From Caecibacteroides pullorum (lineage in GTDB: Bacteria; Bacteroidota; Bacteroidia; Bacteroidales; Bacteroidaceae): a stretch of DNA of 64,000 nt. The position numbers and the translations under genes were made by a program. The notes beneath the pieces are model-generated. The model searched no databases and was not told the origin of the DNA. It saw only the letters and a program-made list of their open reading frames with translations. This document shows positions 35,970 to 45,223 of the stretch, piece by piece; position 1 is the first letter of the stretch; every line of letters begins with the position of its first letter. The DNA is taken from the NCBI RefSeq assembly GCF_019239235.1, contig NZ_JAAZTS010000003.1, positions 1 to 64,000 of the forward strand. The letters run 5' to 3'.

Positions 35970-37094
35970 ATGTTCAAAGCAACAAAAAGAGAGTTGGGCG
36001 AGATTTATGCCTTTTTCCGTCTGCTGGCGGATGGAAGCTTGTATATGGGTACACCTCAGGTACAGAAGGACATGAACCGTTGCTGGCCTGTGGCGCTGGT
36101 TCAGCGTGAGGAACACGATGGTACGCGTCGGTATTATATAGAAAAGGACGAAATCCGCATGGTGTCGGGCGAGGTAGACCGTAGTGGGCAGTTTGTGCCG
36201 AAGGAGGAGGCAGAATCGGTCACTTTTCCGAGAGCCGACTTTGGCGAGGCGGCCGACTATGTACTCGATATCCTGAAGCATTCGTCAGGCGAAGAAGTCG
36301 AAGTACCCGACGGCTTGGAAGGTTTCCTCGACGCCATACGCATTTATGACCTGGAAGCCAAGACCGATGACCGTACCGACTTCAAGGTGGCTTTCTGGCA
36401 GAAAGACGCTCCCTTGACGGGCTTTTGTGTGCGTTGTCGCCTGAGTCCCATGAATCCGTTGCTCGACGGCGGGCGTACGGCCAACCTGAAGCTGGAGCAG
36501 ACAGGCGTGAAGTTTGCCGTTCCTACGGTCAACAAGGTGAATGCCTTGCCCGAATCGCCTAATGAAGTGGCCGAGCGTATGCTGATGATTGAGCGGCTGG
36601 GTGGTGTGCTGAAGTATAGCGACGTGGCCGACCGCGTGTTCCGTTGCAACCTGCTGATGATTGACCTGCACTTCCCCCGCATGCTGGCCGAGATGGTTCG
36701 CCTGATGCACCTCGAAGGCATTACGCGTGTTTCCGAACTGACGGAACGTATCAAGGAACTCAACCCGTTGAAGATAAAGGATGAACTCATACAGAAACAT
36801 GGTTTCTATGAATACAAGATGAAGCAGTTCCTGCTGACCCTGGCTTTGGGAATGCGTCCTGCCAAGATTTTCAGAGGAACCGATTCGGCTGTCGAAGGCA
36901 TGTTGTTGGTTGATGGGCAAGGCGAGCTACTCTGCTATCATCAGTCGTGCCGACAGGACTTTGCCGAATTTCTGTATCAGAATACACGCTTCGAGAAAGG
37001 AGCGCTGGAGAAGGACAAATACGGCTTTCTGGAGCGTGAGAACGGCTCCTGGTATTTCAAGTTGAATGTCAAGATAGGACTGGTAAAACGTTGA
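35970..37094 (+). CDS. Solitary HpaII-like restriction-endonuclease-fold protein
   Basis: The 374-residue protein resembles the HpaII family of CCGG-cutting type II endonucleases along its length, which is also normal for the family. Matching blocks are GEIYAFFRLLADGSLY at the start, INPL.....HGFYEYKMKQFL and LALGMRPAKIF, then GELLCYH and FLYQNTRFE near the end. In HpaII-type enzymes a central GFSIKSQ-like strand carries the catalytic Lys; here it reads TGFCVRCRLS (near residue 150), with Arg in that place. No cytosine methyltransferase is encoded nearby. The neighbours are the housekeeping genes yigZ and a nitroreductase. An inactive or repurposed protein is plausible. Confidence 0.65.
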   Translation: MFKATKRELGEIYAFFRLLADGSLYMGTPQVQKDMNRCWPVALVQREEHDGTRRYYIEKDEIRMVSGEVDRSGQFVPKEEAESVTFPRADFGEAADYVLDILKHSSGEEVEVPDGLEGFLDAIRIYDLEAKTDDRTDFKVAFWQKDAPLTGFCVRCRLSPMNPLLDGGRTANLKLEQTGVKFAVPTVNKVNALPESPNEVAERMLMIERLGGVLKYSDVADRVFRCNLLMIDLHFPRMLAEMVRLMHLEGITRVSELTERIKELNPLKIKDELIQKHGFYEYKMKQFLLTLALGMRPAKIFRGTDSAVEGMLLVDGQGELLCYHQSCRQDFAEFLYQNTRFEKGALEKDKYGFLERENGSWYFKLNVKIGLVKR

Positions 37095-37111
37095 ACCTGA
37101 TAAATAGAGGA

Positions 37112-37678
37112 ATGATGAACGAAGTATTGCAAAACATCAAGGCACGCCGTAGTGTGCGTGCTTATACTGACCGACAAGTGTCGGCACAAGATCTGGATTT
37201 GATTCTTGAAGCTGCTGCTTATGCTCCCAATGGCATGCACTATGAAACCTGGCACTTCACGGCTATTCAGGATGCAGCCATATTAACCGAATTGAACAAG
37301 GTTATCAAAGGAGCCTTTGCCAAGAGTGACGAACCCCGCTTGCGCGAACGCGGACAGAGTGAAACCTATTGTTGCTACTATCACGCCCCTACGTTGGTGA
37401 TAGTTTCCAACGAACCTACGCAGTGGTGGGCGTCGATGGATTGTGCCTGTGCGTTGGAAAATATTTTCCTGGCAGCCCGTTCGCTGGGCATTGGTTCCTG
37501 TTGGATCAATCAGCTGGGTCAGACTTGCGATGATCCGGAAGTCCGTGCGTTGCTCACCCGTTTGGGAGTCCCTCAAAATCATAAAGTCTATGGTTGTGCA
37601 GCTTTAGGGTATGAGTCGGCCAATACATCTCAGAAAGAGAAGTGGATCAAGGAGGGGACGATCACAATCGTCAGATGA
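37112..37678 (+). CDS. Nitroreductase family flavoprotein
   Basis: The 188-residue protein belongs to the FMN-dependent nitroreductase family: KARRSVRAYTDRQVS at the start for phosphate binding, AAAYAPNGMHYETWHFTAIQ, and the C-terminal ARSLGIGSCWINQL segment over the flavin. It probably reduces quinones or nitro-compounds with NAD(P)H in the cytosol; natural substrate unknown. Tandem ATGs at 37112 and 37115 follow AGAGGA, a plausible ribosome site. It starts 17 bp after the HpaII-like gene, so the two are likely co-transcribed. A hairpin at 37703-37753 ends the unit. Confidence 0.9.
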   Translation: MMNEVLQNIKARRSVRAYTDRQVSAQDLDLILEAAAYAPNGMHYETWHFTAIQDAAILTELNKVIKGAFAKSDEPRLRERGQSETYCCYYHAPTLVIVSNEPTQWWASMDCACALENIFLAARSLGIGSCWINQLGQTCDDPEVRALLTRLGVPQNHKVYGCAALGYESANTSQKEKWIKEGTITIVR

Positions 37679-37702
37679 ATACTCGAGTGATATCATTTAT
37701 AG

Positions 37703-37753
37703 AAAAAGGTGGGCAACTCAAGATTTATATTCACTTGGTTTGTCCACCTTTTT
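37703..37753. terminator. Bidirectional terminator between nitroreductase and Nudix genes
   Basis: AAAAAGGTGGGCAA (37703-37716) pairs with TTGTCCACCTTTTT (37740-37753) with a single G-U pair. A-runs and T-runs flank the GC core on both strands, so it can stop transcripts from both convergent genes. Confidence 0.85.
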
Positions 37754-37779
37754 TGAGTCATTTACAGAACATAGATTAA

Positions 37780-38325
37780 CTATTTCCTTTCAGCAAAATA
37801 TTTCCATAACGGAGCTGCCATGAGAGCCTGACGTATTTGGTCTTTTCGTAACAAGTCGAACACCTCATCTGCAGTGAGCAGATGGATGCTAATATCCTCT
37901 GTTTCTTCCAAATGTTGGGTAGAGATAGGTTCTACATCTGTTGCGATAAAGCAATGACAAAGGTTTGTCATGGTGCTGGTATTAGCTGATATTGTCATAT
38001 GGTGTGTCCACTGTCCACCACCGTAACCAGTTTCTTCATAGAGTTCGCGACGTGCGGCATCAATCGGCTCTTCGCCAGGCTCGCATACACCGGCACATAT
38101 TTCATAGCCGGTGTAGCGTAGTCCATGACGATATTGTCGTTCCATGAGGAAGTGTCCGTCACGGGTTAGGGCGATGACATTTACCCAATCAGGGTATTCC
38201 AGTACGTAATATTCCGGATTTTCCACACCGTTAGGCAAGCGCACATGATCACGTCGTGCTGTTAGCCAAGGGCGACGGATCAGGTATTCACTGTGCAGGA
38301 CTTCCCATTTCTTTTCGTCATCCAT
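37780..38325 (-). CDS. Nudix hydrolase, ADP-ribose pyrophosphatase-like
   Basis: The 181-residue protein carries the complete Nudix box GVCEPGEEPIDAARRELYEE followed by TGY (about 79-101), i.e. GX5EX7REUXEEXGU. The preceding strands (DWVNVIALTRDGHFLMERQY) and the ETEDISIHLL segment resemble NudF-type ADP-sugar pyrophosphatases. The substrate is not proven by sequence. The gene starts 18 bp after the gcvP stop, on the same strand, so it may be read through from gcvP. Confidence 0.9.
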   Translation of the reverse strand: MDDEKKWEVLHSEYLIRRPWLTARRDHVRLPNGVENPEYYVLEYPDWVNVIALTRDGHFLMERQYRHGLRYTGYEICAGVCEPGEEPIDAARRELYEETGYGGGQWTHHMTISANTSTMTNLCHCFIATDVEPISTQHLEETEDISIHLLTADEVFDLLRKDQIRQALMAAPLWKYFAERK

Positions 38326-38343
38326 GATTCTGTTTTTTCCTTT

Positions 38344-41193
38344 TTATTCAAATTTTCCGTAGCGTGTAGGCAATAATTTGCGGTCACCTAATGTGTTGTC
38401 TACGCGGGCTACATTTATCCAGAACTTGTTTTCGCGGACAGCTTCTGTGGGGTAAGCGGCTTTCTGCCGTGTGTAACTGTGCTCCCATTGATCGGACACA
38501 ACCTCATATTCAGGGTGAGGTGCATTGAGCAGGACATTATCAGTCTTGTCGGCGCGTCCTTCTTTTACTTCCTGAATTTCTTCCCAAATGTGGAGCATCA
38601 CGTCCACAAAATTGTCCAATTCTGCCAGGCTTTCGCTTTCGGTAGGTTCTATCATCAGGGTACCGTGTACAGGGAAGGAAAGGGTTGGAGCATGATAACC
38701 ATAATCCATCAGACGTTTGGCTATATCGTTCTCACTGATACCAGTCTCTTCGTGTACCTTGCGGCACTCCAAAATCATTTCATGTCCTACAAAACCTTGT
38801 GCACCGCGATAAACAATGCCGTAAGTGTTTTGCAGGCAGGCGGCCAGATAGTTGGCATTGAGGATGGCTGTACGGGTAGCTCGTGTCAGACCTTCTGTAC
38901 CCATCATGCGGATATACCCATACGTGATGGGGAGGATACCTGCACTGCCGAAAGGAGCTGCAGATACTTCATTGGTAGCGTTCCCAAATAGTACATGTCC
39001 GGGCAAGAAGGGAACGAGGTGGGCTGCTACACAGATGGGACCTACACCGGGACCTCCTCCTCCATGAGGCGAAGCAAAGGTTTTATGTAGGTTTAGGTGG
39101 CAGACATCGGCACCGATAAATCCAGGATTGGTTAAACCTACCTGTGCATTCATGTTAGCGCCGTCCATGTAGACTTGTGCGCCGCAAGCATGGATAATCT
39201 TGCATATTTCTACAATTTCGGTTTCGAAAATACCGTGGGTAGAGGGGTAGGTAATCATCAGGGCTGCCAGCGAATCCTTATTTTCTTCGGCTTTGATACG
39301 CAAGTCGGTCATATCAACATTGCCATGGTCATCACAAGCACAGGTGACGGTAGTAAAACCGGCTTGTACGGCACTGGCCGGGTTGGTTCCGTGTGCTGAT
39401 GCAGGGATAAGTATCTTGTTTCGGTGTCCCTGGCCGATGCTTTCCAGATAGGCGCGAATAACGCGTAGACCCGTGTACTCGCCTGCTGCTCCAGAGTTGG
39501 GCTGAAGGCTGACACCTGCAAATCCTGTAATGATTTTCAGTTCCTCGCAGAGATTATGAATCAGTTCATGATACCCTTGAGCTTGATCTTCTGGTACAAG
39601 AGGATGGAGGTTCATAAATTCAGGACGACTCAATGGAAGCATTTCTGCAGCCGCGTTGAGCTTCATGGTACAGGATCCTAGAGAAATCATGGAGTGAGCC
39701 AATGAGATGTCCTTGCGGTCGAGACGTTTGATGTAACGCATCATTTCAGTTTCTGTGTGATAACGACAGAATACTTCGTGTGTTAAATATGGGCTCTGGC
39801 GTCGGAATGTTTGAGGTAGGGTGCAAGCTTCGGTCACATCGGTTGTTTGTGGTGCTTCGACTCCAGCGGCAATGGCAAAGATAGCGAGCAGAGTGTTGAT
39901 GGCAGCGATATCCGTTGTTTCGTCAATGCTCATGCCAACGTCGCCATTGTCAAAATATCGTAGGTTTACTTCTTTACTCAAAGCGATAGTACGTATCTGT
40001 TGGGCAGAAGTGCTTTCTGGTAGAGAAAAACGCAAGGTGTCGAAATAGACTGAATTCTTTTGCGTATAACCCAGTTTACTGAGTGATTTCTCCAAGAAAA
40101 CGGCAATGCTGTGGATGCGGGTAGCGATAGCACGAATGCCTTCCTGCCCATGATAGACCGCATAAAATCCTGCCATGGTAGCTAGCAAGGCTTGTGCTGT
40201 ACAAATATTTGAGGTGGCCTTTTCACGTTTGATGTGTTGTTCACGTGTTTGGAGTGCCATGCGGTAACATAATTTTCCATATTTGTCTTTAGACCATCCG
40301 ATGATGCGTCCCGGCATGTTGCGTTTGTATTCGTCTCGGGTAGCGAAATAGGCTGCTGACGGACCACCATAGAACATGGGTGTACCTAGTCGTTGGGTTG
40401 AGCCGAATACGATATCTGCTCCCCATTCACCCGGGGGAGTGAGCAGGGCAAGGCTCAAAATGTCGGCAGCAACCGCTACTTTACATCCTGCTGTATGGGC
40501 TTGCTCTACGAATGTCCGGTAATCTTCTACATTTCCGTTGGCATTGGGATACTGGAGGACACAGGCGAATATGTCGGATGTCAACTCTGCCTCATTATAT
40601 TTTCCTGTACGCAGAACCATGCCTTGAGGGATGGCACGGGTAGTCATGACTGCCAGGGTTTGAGGGAAAATAGATTCATCCACAAATACAACGTTGGCTC
40701 CGTCTTTCTGTTGCTGGCGCGAACGGAGGGCGTACATCATAGTGACGGCTTCAGCTGCAGCTGTGGCTTCATCTAGCAGTGAACAGTTGGCTAAGGGCAT
40801 TCCTGTCAGGTCTGATATAGCGGTTTGGAAATTCATCAGGGCTTCAAGGCGGCCTTGCGATACTTCGGTCTGATAAGGTGTATAGGAAGTGTACCAAACC
40901 GGATTTTCAAAAACATTGCGTTGGATAACAGCCGGAGTGATGGTACCATACCACCCCATACCGATATAGGTTGTGTAGAGTTTGTTCTTGGAAGCGAGTT
41001 GGGCAATATGTTGTGCAAACTCGTATTCGGTCATGGGCTTGGGCAGATAGAGTGGTTCCTTCAGACGGATATTCGAGGGAATGGTCTTGTCGATCAGTTC
41101 ATCTAAGCTGCTCACGCCTATTTTGCGAAGCATGGTCTCTTCATCTTTTGGGCCGATGCCATTATGGCGTCGGGATAAAAAGTCGTTTGTCAT
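38344..41193 (-). CDS. gcvP: Glycine dehydrogenase (decarboxylating), P-protein
   Basis: The 949-residue P-protein of the glycine cleavage system decarboxylates glycine and passes the aminomethyl group to lipoylated H-protein. Both halves of the fused alpha-beta form are present: RHNGIGPKDEETML at the start, GWYGTITPAVIQRN, and in the second half LHKTFASPHGGGGPGVGPI with the PLP-binding Lys. ATG at 41193 (MTNDFLSRRH) is chosen because the family N-terminus begins there; upstream in-frame residues do not resemble GcvP. LipB, which supplies lipoyl groups for the same system, is encoded about 3 kb away. Confidence 0.97.
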   Translation of the reverse strand: MTNDFLSRRHNGIGPKDEETMLRKIGVSSLDELIDKTIPSNIRLKEPLYLPKPMTEYEFAQHIAQLASKNKLYTTYIGMGWYGTITPAVIQRNVFENPVWYTSYTPYQTEVSQGRLEALMNFQTAISDLTGMPLANCSLLDEATAAAEAVTMMYALRSRQQQKDGANVVFVDESIFPQTLAVMTTRAIPQGMVLRTGKYNEAELTSDIFACVLQYPNANGNVEDYRTFVEQAHTAGCKVAVAADILSLALLTPPGEWGADIVFGSTQRLGTPMFYGGPSAAYFATRDEYKRNMPGRIIGWSKDKYGKLCYRMALQTREQHIKREKATSNICTAQALLATMAGFYAVYHGQEGIRAIATRIHSIAVFLEKSLSKLGYTQKNSVYFDTLRFSLPESTSAQQIRTIALSKEVNLRYFDNGDVGMSIDETTDIAAINTLLAIFAIAAGVEAPQTTDVTEACTLPQTFRRQSPYLTHEVFCRYHTETEMMRYIKRLDRKDISLAHSMISLGSCTMKLNAAAEMLPLSRPEFMNLHPLVPEDQAQGYHELIHNLCEELKIITGFAGVSLQPNSGAAGEYTGLRVIRAYLESIGQGHRNKILIPASAHGTNPASAVQAGFTTVTCACDDHGNVDMTDLRIKAEENKDSLAALMITYPSTHGIFETEIVEICKIIHACGAQVYMDGANMNAQVGLTNPGFIGADVCHLNLHKTFASPHGGGGPGVGPICVAAHLVPFLPGHVLFGNATNEVSAAPFGSAGILPITYGYIRMMGTEGLTRATRTAILNANYLAACLQNTYGIVYRGAQGFVGHEMILECRKVHEETGISENDIAKRLMDYGYHAPTLSFPVHGTLMIEPTESESLAELDNFVDVMLHIWEEIQEVKEGRADKTDNVLLNAPHPEYEVVSDQWEHSYTRQKAAYPTEAVRENKFWINVARVDNTLGDRKLLPTRYGKFE

Positions 41194-41248
41194 GGCGATA
41201 TTATTTAAGATAGTAAATGTTTTATTGGTTATGAATTGTTTTTTTCTT

Positions 41249-41887
41249 TTATCTGAAAAACGGATTTTCTGCTTTCTCGATTCCAATGGTAGTCGGAGCC
41301 CCATGGCCGGGATAGACAATCGTTTCGTTGGGAAGGACAAACAGGCGGCTGCAAATATGCTCGATCAGTGTATCGAAATTACCTCCAGCCAAGTCGGCCC
41401 GTCCGATGCTTCCTTGGAAAAGTACATCTCCAGAGAACATGCAGTGTTCTGCTGCACAATAATATACCAGGCTTCCAGGTGAATGCCCCGGTACGTGGAT
41501 ACATTCTAGTTGTGTATGACCGAAAGTGATAATATCACCGTCATACAGGTATTTTCCCAACGGTGGAAGCTCTTCCTGGAACTGGAAGCCGAACATACGA
41601 CTCTGTTTGGGAGCGTTCTCTATCCAATATTCATCAGCCTGGTTGGCTTCTGCTTTCAATCCGAATTCTTTCAGCATGAATGGATTTCCAAAAATATGGT
41701 CTAGATGGAGATGCGTGTTGAGCAGGTGTTTCACTTGCAGATTGTTTCCCTGGATGAAGTCTTTCAGGGCTTGTTTCTCTTCTTCGTAGAAACAGCCGGG
41801 ATCGATGACTACCGCTTCGTTGGTTTCATCCCACAGCAAGTAGCAGTTCACAGGAAACATATTAAATTCAAATCTTTTTATTTTCAT
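41249..41887 (-). CDS. Metallo-beta-lactamase-fold hydrolase (glyoxalase II-like)
   Basis: The 212-residue enzyme has the metal-binding signature THLHLDHIFG (HxHxDH, about 59-68), then HVPGHSPGSL and SGDVLFQGSIGRADLAGG, typical of glyoxalase II-like hydrolases, and ends with YPGHGAPTTIGIEK. Family knowledge suggests thioester hydrolysis, but the true substrate is open. It sits 55 bp upstream of gcvP and 48 bp downstream of rsmG, all on the minus strand. There is no signal peptide. Confidence 0.92.
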   Translation of the reverse strand: MKIKRFEFNMFPVNCYLLWDETNEAVVIDPGCFYEEEKQALKDFIQGNNLQVKHLLNTHLHLDHIFGNPFMLKEFGLKAEANQADEYWIENAPKQSRMFGFQFQEELPPLGKYLYDGDIITFGHTQLECIHVPGHSPGSLVYYCAAEHCMFSGDVLFQGSIGRADLAGGNFDTLIEHICSRLFVLPNETIVYPGHGAPTTIGIEKAENPFFR

Positions 41888-41935
41888 AATTTGTACAGGT
41901 CTTATTCTTGTTGCTTGTTTCGGGCAAATTGTTTT

Positions 41936-42556
41936 TTATCCTGCCACGTATACTACTTTTTTTGTTTCAAAAAAATCTTCGTCAAAATAGTCGCTCAAAT
42001 TCCACATTGTGGTCTTGTTTCGGAAGGGCATCGTTTCGTGTTCCAGTTCTCCCCCTTTCAGGCAGATGAGTCCATTAGGTAAAGCATTCTGTTGGTGGGT
42101 AGAGAATTTTTTCCGTATGATTTTCATCAGGTCGGTCAGTGGCATTACTGCGCGACTCACCACAAAGTCATACATGTCTTTTATCTCTTCGGCACGCGCA
42201 TGGCTGAAAGTGACATTTTTTAGCCCGATACTGTTTGCTACTTCAGAAGCCACACGTACTTTCTTGCCGATGCTGTCTACCAGATGGAATTTGACTTCCG
42301 GGAAAAAGATAGCCAAGGGGATGCCGGGAAATCCTCCGCCAGTTCCCAAATCCATGATTTTGGTTTCAGGACTGAAATGGATTACCTTGGCAATGCCCAG
42401 CGAATGGAGTACATGATGTTCGTACAGGTTGCCAATATCCTTGCGTGAAATGACGTTGATTTTGGCATTCCAGTCTGTATAGAGTTCTCCCAGAGCTGCA
42501 AACTGTTCCTTTTGTTTTTCGTCCAGTTCGGGGAAATATTTTAATAACAGTTCCAT
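41936..42556 (-). CDS. rsmG: 16S rRNA (guanine-527-N7)-methyltransferase
   Basis: The 206-residue enzyme methylates G527 of 16S rRNA using SAM. It shows the RsmG pattern LYTDWNAKINVISRKDIGNL, then ILVSG..MDLGTGGGFPGIPLAI as the SAM site, and VVSRAVMPL. Length is normal. Loss of this enzyme is known to give low-level streptomycin resistance in other bacteria. The start lies 5 bp after the DUF3298 gene's stop, indicating one transcript. Confidence 0.95.
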   Translation of the reverse strand: MELLLKYFPELDEKQKEQFAALGELYTDWNAKINVISRKDIGNLYEHHVLHSLGIAKVIHFSPETKIMDLGTGGGFPGIPLAIFFPEVKFHLVDSIGKKVRVASEVANSIGLKNVTFSHARAEEIKDMYDFVVSRAVMPLTDLMKIIRKKFSTHQQNALPNGLICLKGGELEHETMPFRNKTTMWNLSDYFDEDFFETKKVVYVAG

Positions 42557-42561
42557 AAAAT

Positions 42562-43416
42562 TCAGTTGATTTGGCTGATAATGGTATTCTCGTTCAACAG
42601 ATGTCTTACGGCATCGTAAGGCAGTTTGATTTGGATGGCTCCCATTACATACGGTGCAATATCGTAAATGTTATAATGGAAAGTGATACCATCGGAATCT
42701 AGGAAAAAGTTTTCAGTAGGAGTCAGTTCTCCTGTGCTGGTGTATCCCATGTTTTCAAGTTCTTCGTGGGTTGTAACCTGATTGTCTGCCATCAGTTGGT
42801 TCCAAAGCAGATCGGTCAGGGCATCCTTATAGTTGGGGACAAACAAGTCATCCAAGCGAATAGGGGTCAGGGTGTCCAGTCTTAGATTGAGGTAGGAGGT
42901 CATATAGACGCCATGTGCTCCACCTGTGTATTCGTTGTAGTCGATTCGGTAAACAAGTAAGTTTCCGTTGTAGAGTTGTACGTGTCCTTCCAAACCTTTA
43001 TAATAAGAATACCATGCACCGATATTGGCCGAATCTTCTACGGATTCTTGTTTGTACATCGGTTCCAGATCTTTGCGGTAATTCTCAATATAAGTTTCCG
43101 CATATTTATCTGGTACGTTTTCTGGTGCTATTGTCATGTATTTGTCGCCAAAGCACATGGACAAGAAGTATTTGTTTACACTGTCCTTCATCTGTTCGTC
43201 AGACGATTTTGTGATATAGGTGAAATTGATGTTGATGTTACAGGCGGGTTTGGCTGTGTCTCCGAAGAGGTGTGCCGTCTGATTTACTTGAAGACTGTCG
43301 AAGGTAAAGTCGCCTGTATGCTGGTTCACTGTGTCATTGCATGAGAAGAAAAAGCTGCTTGCTGCAAGCAAAATGACAAGTAGAATGACAGAATGTTTTT
43401 TCATTTCGGTTTTCAT
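42562..43416 (-). CDS. DUF3298/DUF4163 lipoprotein (RsiV-like fold)
   Basis: The 284-residue protein has a lipoprotein signal peptide with lipobox SFFFSC (Cys 26). A DUF4163-like N-terminal part and a DUF3298 C-terminal part follow (EYTGGAHGVYMTSYLNLRLD, ITFHYNIYDIAPYVMGAIQI), the pair also found in the lysozyme-binding anti-sigma factor RsiV. No membrane-spanning sigma-binding segment is seen, so it is probably a periplasm-facing lipoprotein of unknown ligand. A second ATG at 43404 gives a shorter signal. It precedes rsmG by 5 bp. Confidence 0.88.
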   Translation of the reverse strand: MKTEMKKHSVILLVILLAASSFFFSCNDTVNQHTGDFTFDSLQVNQTAHLFGDTAKPACNININFTYITKSSDEQMKDSVNKYFLSMCFGDKYMTIAPENVPDKYAETYIENYRKDLEPMYKQESVEDSANIGAWYSYYKGLEGHVQLYNGNLLVYRIDYNEYTGGAHGVYMTSYLNLRLDTLTPIRLDDLFVPNYKDALTDLLWNQLMADNQVTTHEELENMGYTSTGELTPTENFFLDSDGITFHYNIYDIAPYVMGAIQIKLPYDAVRHLLNENTIISQIN

Positions 43417-43534
43417 TTATAAAACAATAATCGGTTGTTGAAACAGTACCTACAAATATAGAATTAATTACTCAATCCGTGTATAGCAGGAGGATTTTTT
43501 TTCTCATTGTTTTAGCACGTCTGTCGGCAATGGT

Positions 43535-44368
43535 TTAGCTGTTTCGATATTCCTGCGGACTCATTCCGACATGGCGCTTAAAGTATTTGCCAAAGAATGA
43601 AGCGTTGGGGAAGTTTAACGAATAAGCTATTTCCTGTACGGTCATGTCGGTCGACTTTAGTTTGGATTTTACATCTATCAGAACAACATGGGCGATAATG
43701 TCAAGAATGTTCTTCCCTGTAGCTTGTTTTACGGTGGTACTCAGGTGTTGTAGTGAAATACCCATTTTGTCGGCATAGAACTGGGCTCGGCGTTCGTGGG
43801 TATAGTTTTCGATGACAAGTTGCACCAATTTACGGCAGATTTCTTCTTTTCGGCTTTGCGTCCGGACGTCTTGCATGGGGACATCGCTGTATAGCTTGTC
43901 CACGCCATAGAGCATACCTTCCAGAATGTGTCGGATCATTTCTGTGTCCAGTGTATGAGAGCCGGTGGTAATGCGGCCCAGCAATGCAAAGTAATCTTGA
44001 AAGTAGGATGCTACGGCTGGGTCGATGTGGAGTACAGGTGAGCGTAGGATGGAAGAGAGGGAGTGGAAGGTCGATTGGACGACATTCACCTTTGTAATGC
44101 ACTGCTCTGAGAACCCTACAAATCCGATACGGACTTTCTCCTGTTGGGAATAGAACTGGATGATGGTGCCGGGCAGGAGCACGACAAAATCGCCCTGCTT
44201 GATTTCTGTTTCCATCAGATTGATGGATACGGTGATGGTACCTTCGATGCACACGGCGAAAATACATGCTTTCAGACGGCATGATTGCTTGTAGATGTTC
44301 AGAATATCTTCGGTCACATCGGTCCATGCGATGATGTCTACCGGTAGGTCAACGTGAGGAAAATCCAT
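43535..44368 (-). CDS. AraC-family regulator with cupin-like sensor
   Basis: The 277-residue protein has an N-terminal cupin-like domain (GTITVSINLMETEIKQGDFVV) and a C-terminal AraC helix-turn-helix pair: YADKMGISLQHLSTTVKQ, then MTVQEIAYSLNFPNASFFGK and FKRHVGMSPQEYR. It resembles Bacteroidetes regulators that control nearby transport genes, but no obvious target operon adjoins it; the divergent neighbour is lipB, 66 bp away. ATG at 44368 (MDFPHVDLPVD) is preferred, because earlier in-frame residues would overlap the lipB promoter region. Confidence 0.88.
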   Translation of the reverse strand: MDFPHVDLPVDIIAWTDVTEDILNIYKQSCRLKACIFAVCIEGTITVSINLMETEIKQGDFVVLLPGTIIQFYSQQEKVRIGFVGFSEQCITKVNVVQSTFHSLSSILRSPVLHIDPAVASYFQDYFALLGRITTGSHTLDTEMIRHILEGMLYGVDKLYSDVPMQDVRTQSRKEEICRKLVQLVIENYTHERRAQFYADKMGISLQHLSTTVKQATGKNILDIIAHVVLIDVKSKLKSTDMTVQEIAYSLNFPNASFFGKYFKRHVGMSPQEYRNS

Positions 44369-44434
44369 AACGCTATCATATTTTTTTATGCGGCAAAGAT
44401 AAGGTTTTTCTCGAAATCTTTTACCTTTGCAGAC

Positions 44435-45094
44435 ATGAAAACATTGGTAGAAAATTGGGGAATTATCTCCTATGAGCAGGCTTGGAAAAAGCAGGCTGAA
44501 TACTTTGAAACGTTGGTACAGGCCAAGCAGTGTGGTCATAAGTATCTGAATCGTATTGTCTTCTGCGAGCATCCGCACGTCTATACATTGGGACGTAGCG
44601 GTAAAGAACGGAATATGCTCTTGAGCGAAGGGCAACTTCAGCGGATAGGTGCTACCTATTATCATATTGACCGTGGAGGCGACATTACTTATCACGGTCC
44701 TGGTCAGCAGGTGTGTTATCCCATTTTAAATCTGGAAGATTTTGGTCTTGGCCTGAAGGAATATGTTCATCTGCTCGAAGAGGCTGTCATTGGTGTGTGC
44801 GCTTCCTATGGTATTGTGGCCGGAAGGGTGGACAAGGCTACAGGTGTCTGGTTGGAAGGAGACACGTCGCGTGCGCGTAAAATTTGTGCCATCGGGGTAC
44901 GTAGCAGCCATTACGTTACGATGCATGGCTTAGCCTTTAATGTGAATACCGATTTGCGCTATTTCAGTTACATCAACCCTTGTGGTTTTGTGGACAAAGG
45001 TGTCACTTCCCTGCAAAAGGAACTGGGGCATGATGTGCCGATGGAAGAGGCTCGTCTGCGCTTGGAGTCCGAATTGCAGAAACTTCTTTCATAG
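44435..45094 (+). CDS. lipB: Octanoyl-ACP:protein octanoyltransferase
   Basis: The 219-residue enzyme transfers octanoate from acyl carrier protein to lipoyl domains, the first step of lipoate assembly for glycine cleavage and 2-oxoacid dehydrogenases. It shows HPHVYTLGRSG, the RGGDITYHGPGQ strand, KICAIGVR with the catalytic Lys and NPCGF with the catalytic Cys. A -7 box TACCTTTG at 44422-44429 ends only 5 bp before the ATG at 44435, so the message may have almost no leader. The divergent neighbour is an AraC-type regulator. Confidence 0.95.
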   Translation: MKTLVENWGIISYEQAWKKQAEYFETLVQAKQCGHKYLNRIVFCEHPHVYTLGRSGKERNMLLSEGQLQRIGATYYHIDRGGDITYHGPGQQVCYPILNLEDFGLGLKEYVHLLEEAVIGVCASYGIVAGRVDKATGVWLEGDTSRARKICAIGVRSSHYVTMHGLAFNVNTDLRYFSYINPCGFVDKGVTSLQKELGHDVPMEEARLRLESELQKLLS

Positions 45095-45179
45095 GGACGT
45101 ATCGCTACGTTCATGACCTTGCATGGGCTTTTTGCGTATTTTCTTGGGGGATAATTCCCTACGAAATAAAAAATCTTAT

Positions 45180-45187
45180 TAACTTTG
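45180..45187 (+). promoter_or_regulatory. pheT: -7 box TAACTTTG before pheT
   Basis: A full TAnnTTTG match lies 36 bp upstream of the pheT ATG. The region just before it is AT-rich, without an obvious TTTG at -33. Confidence 0.55.
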
Positions 45188-45223
45188 CAGGTCACTTTTG
45201 GAAACAATAAAAAACATTACGAT

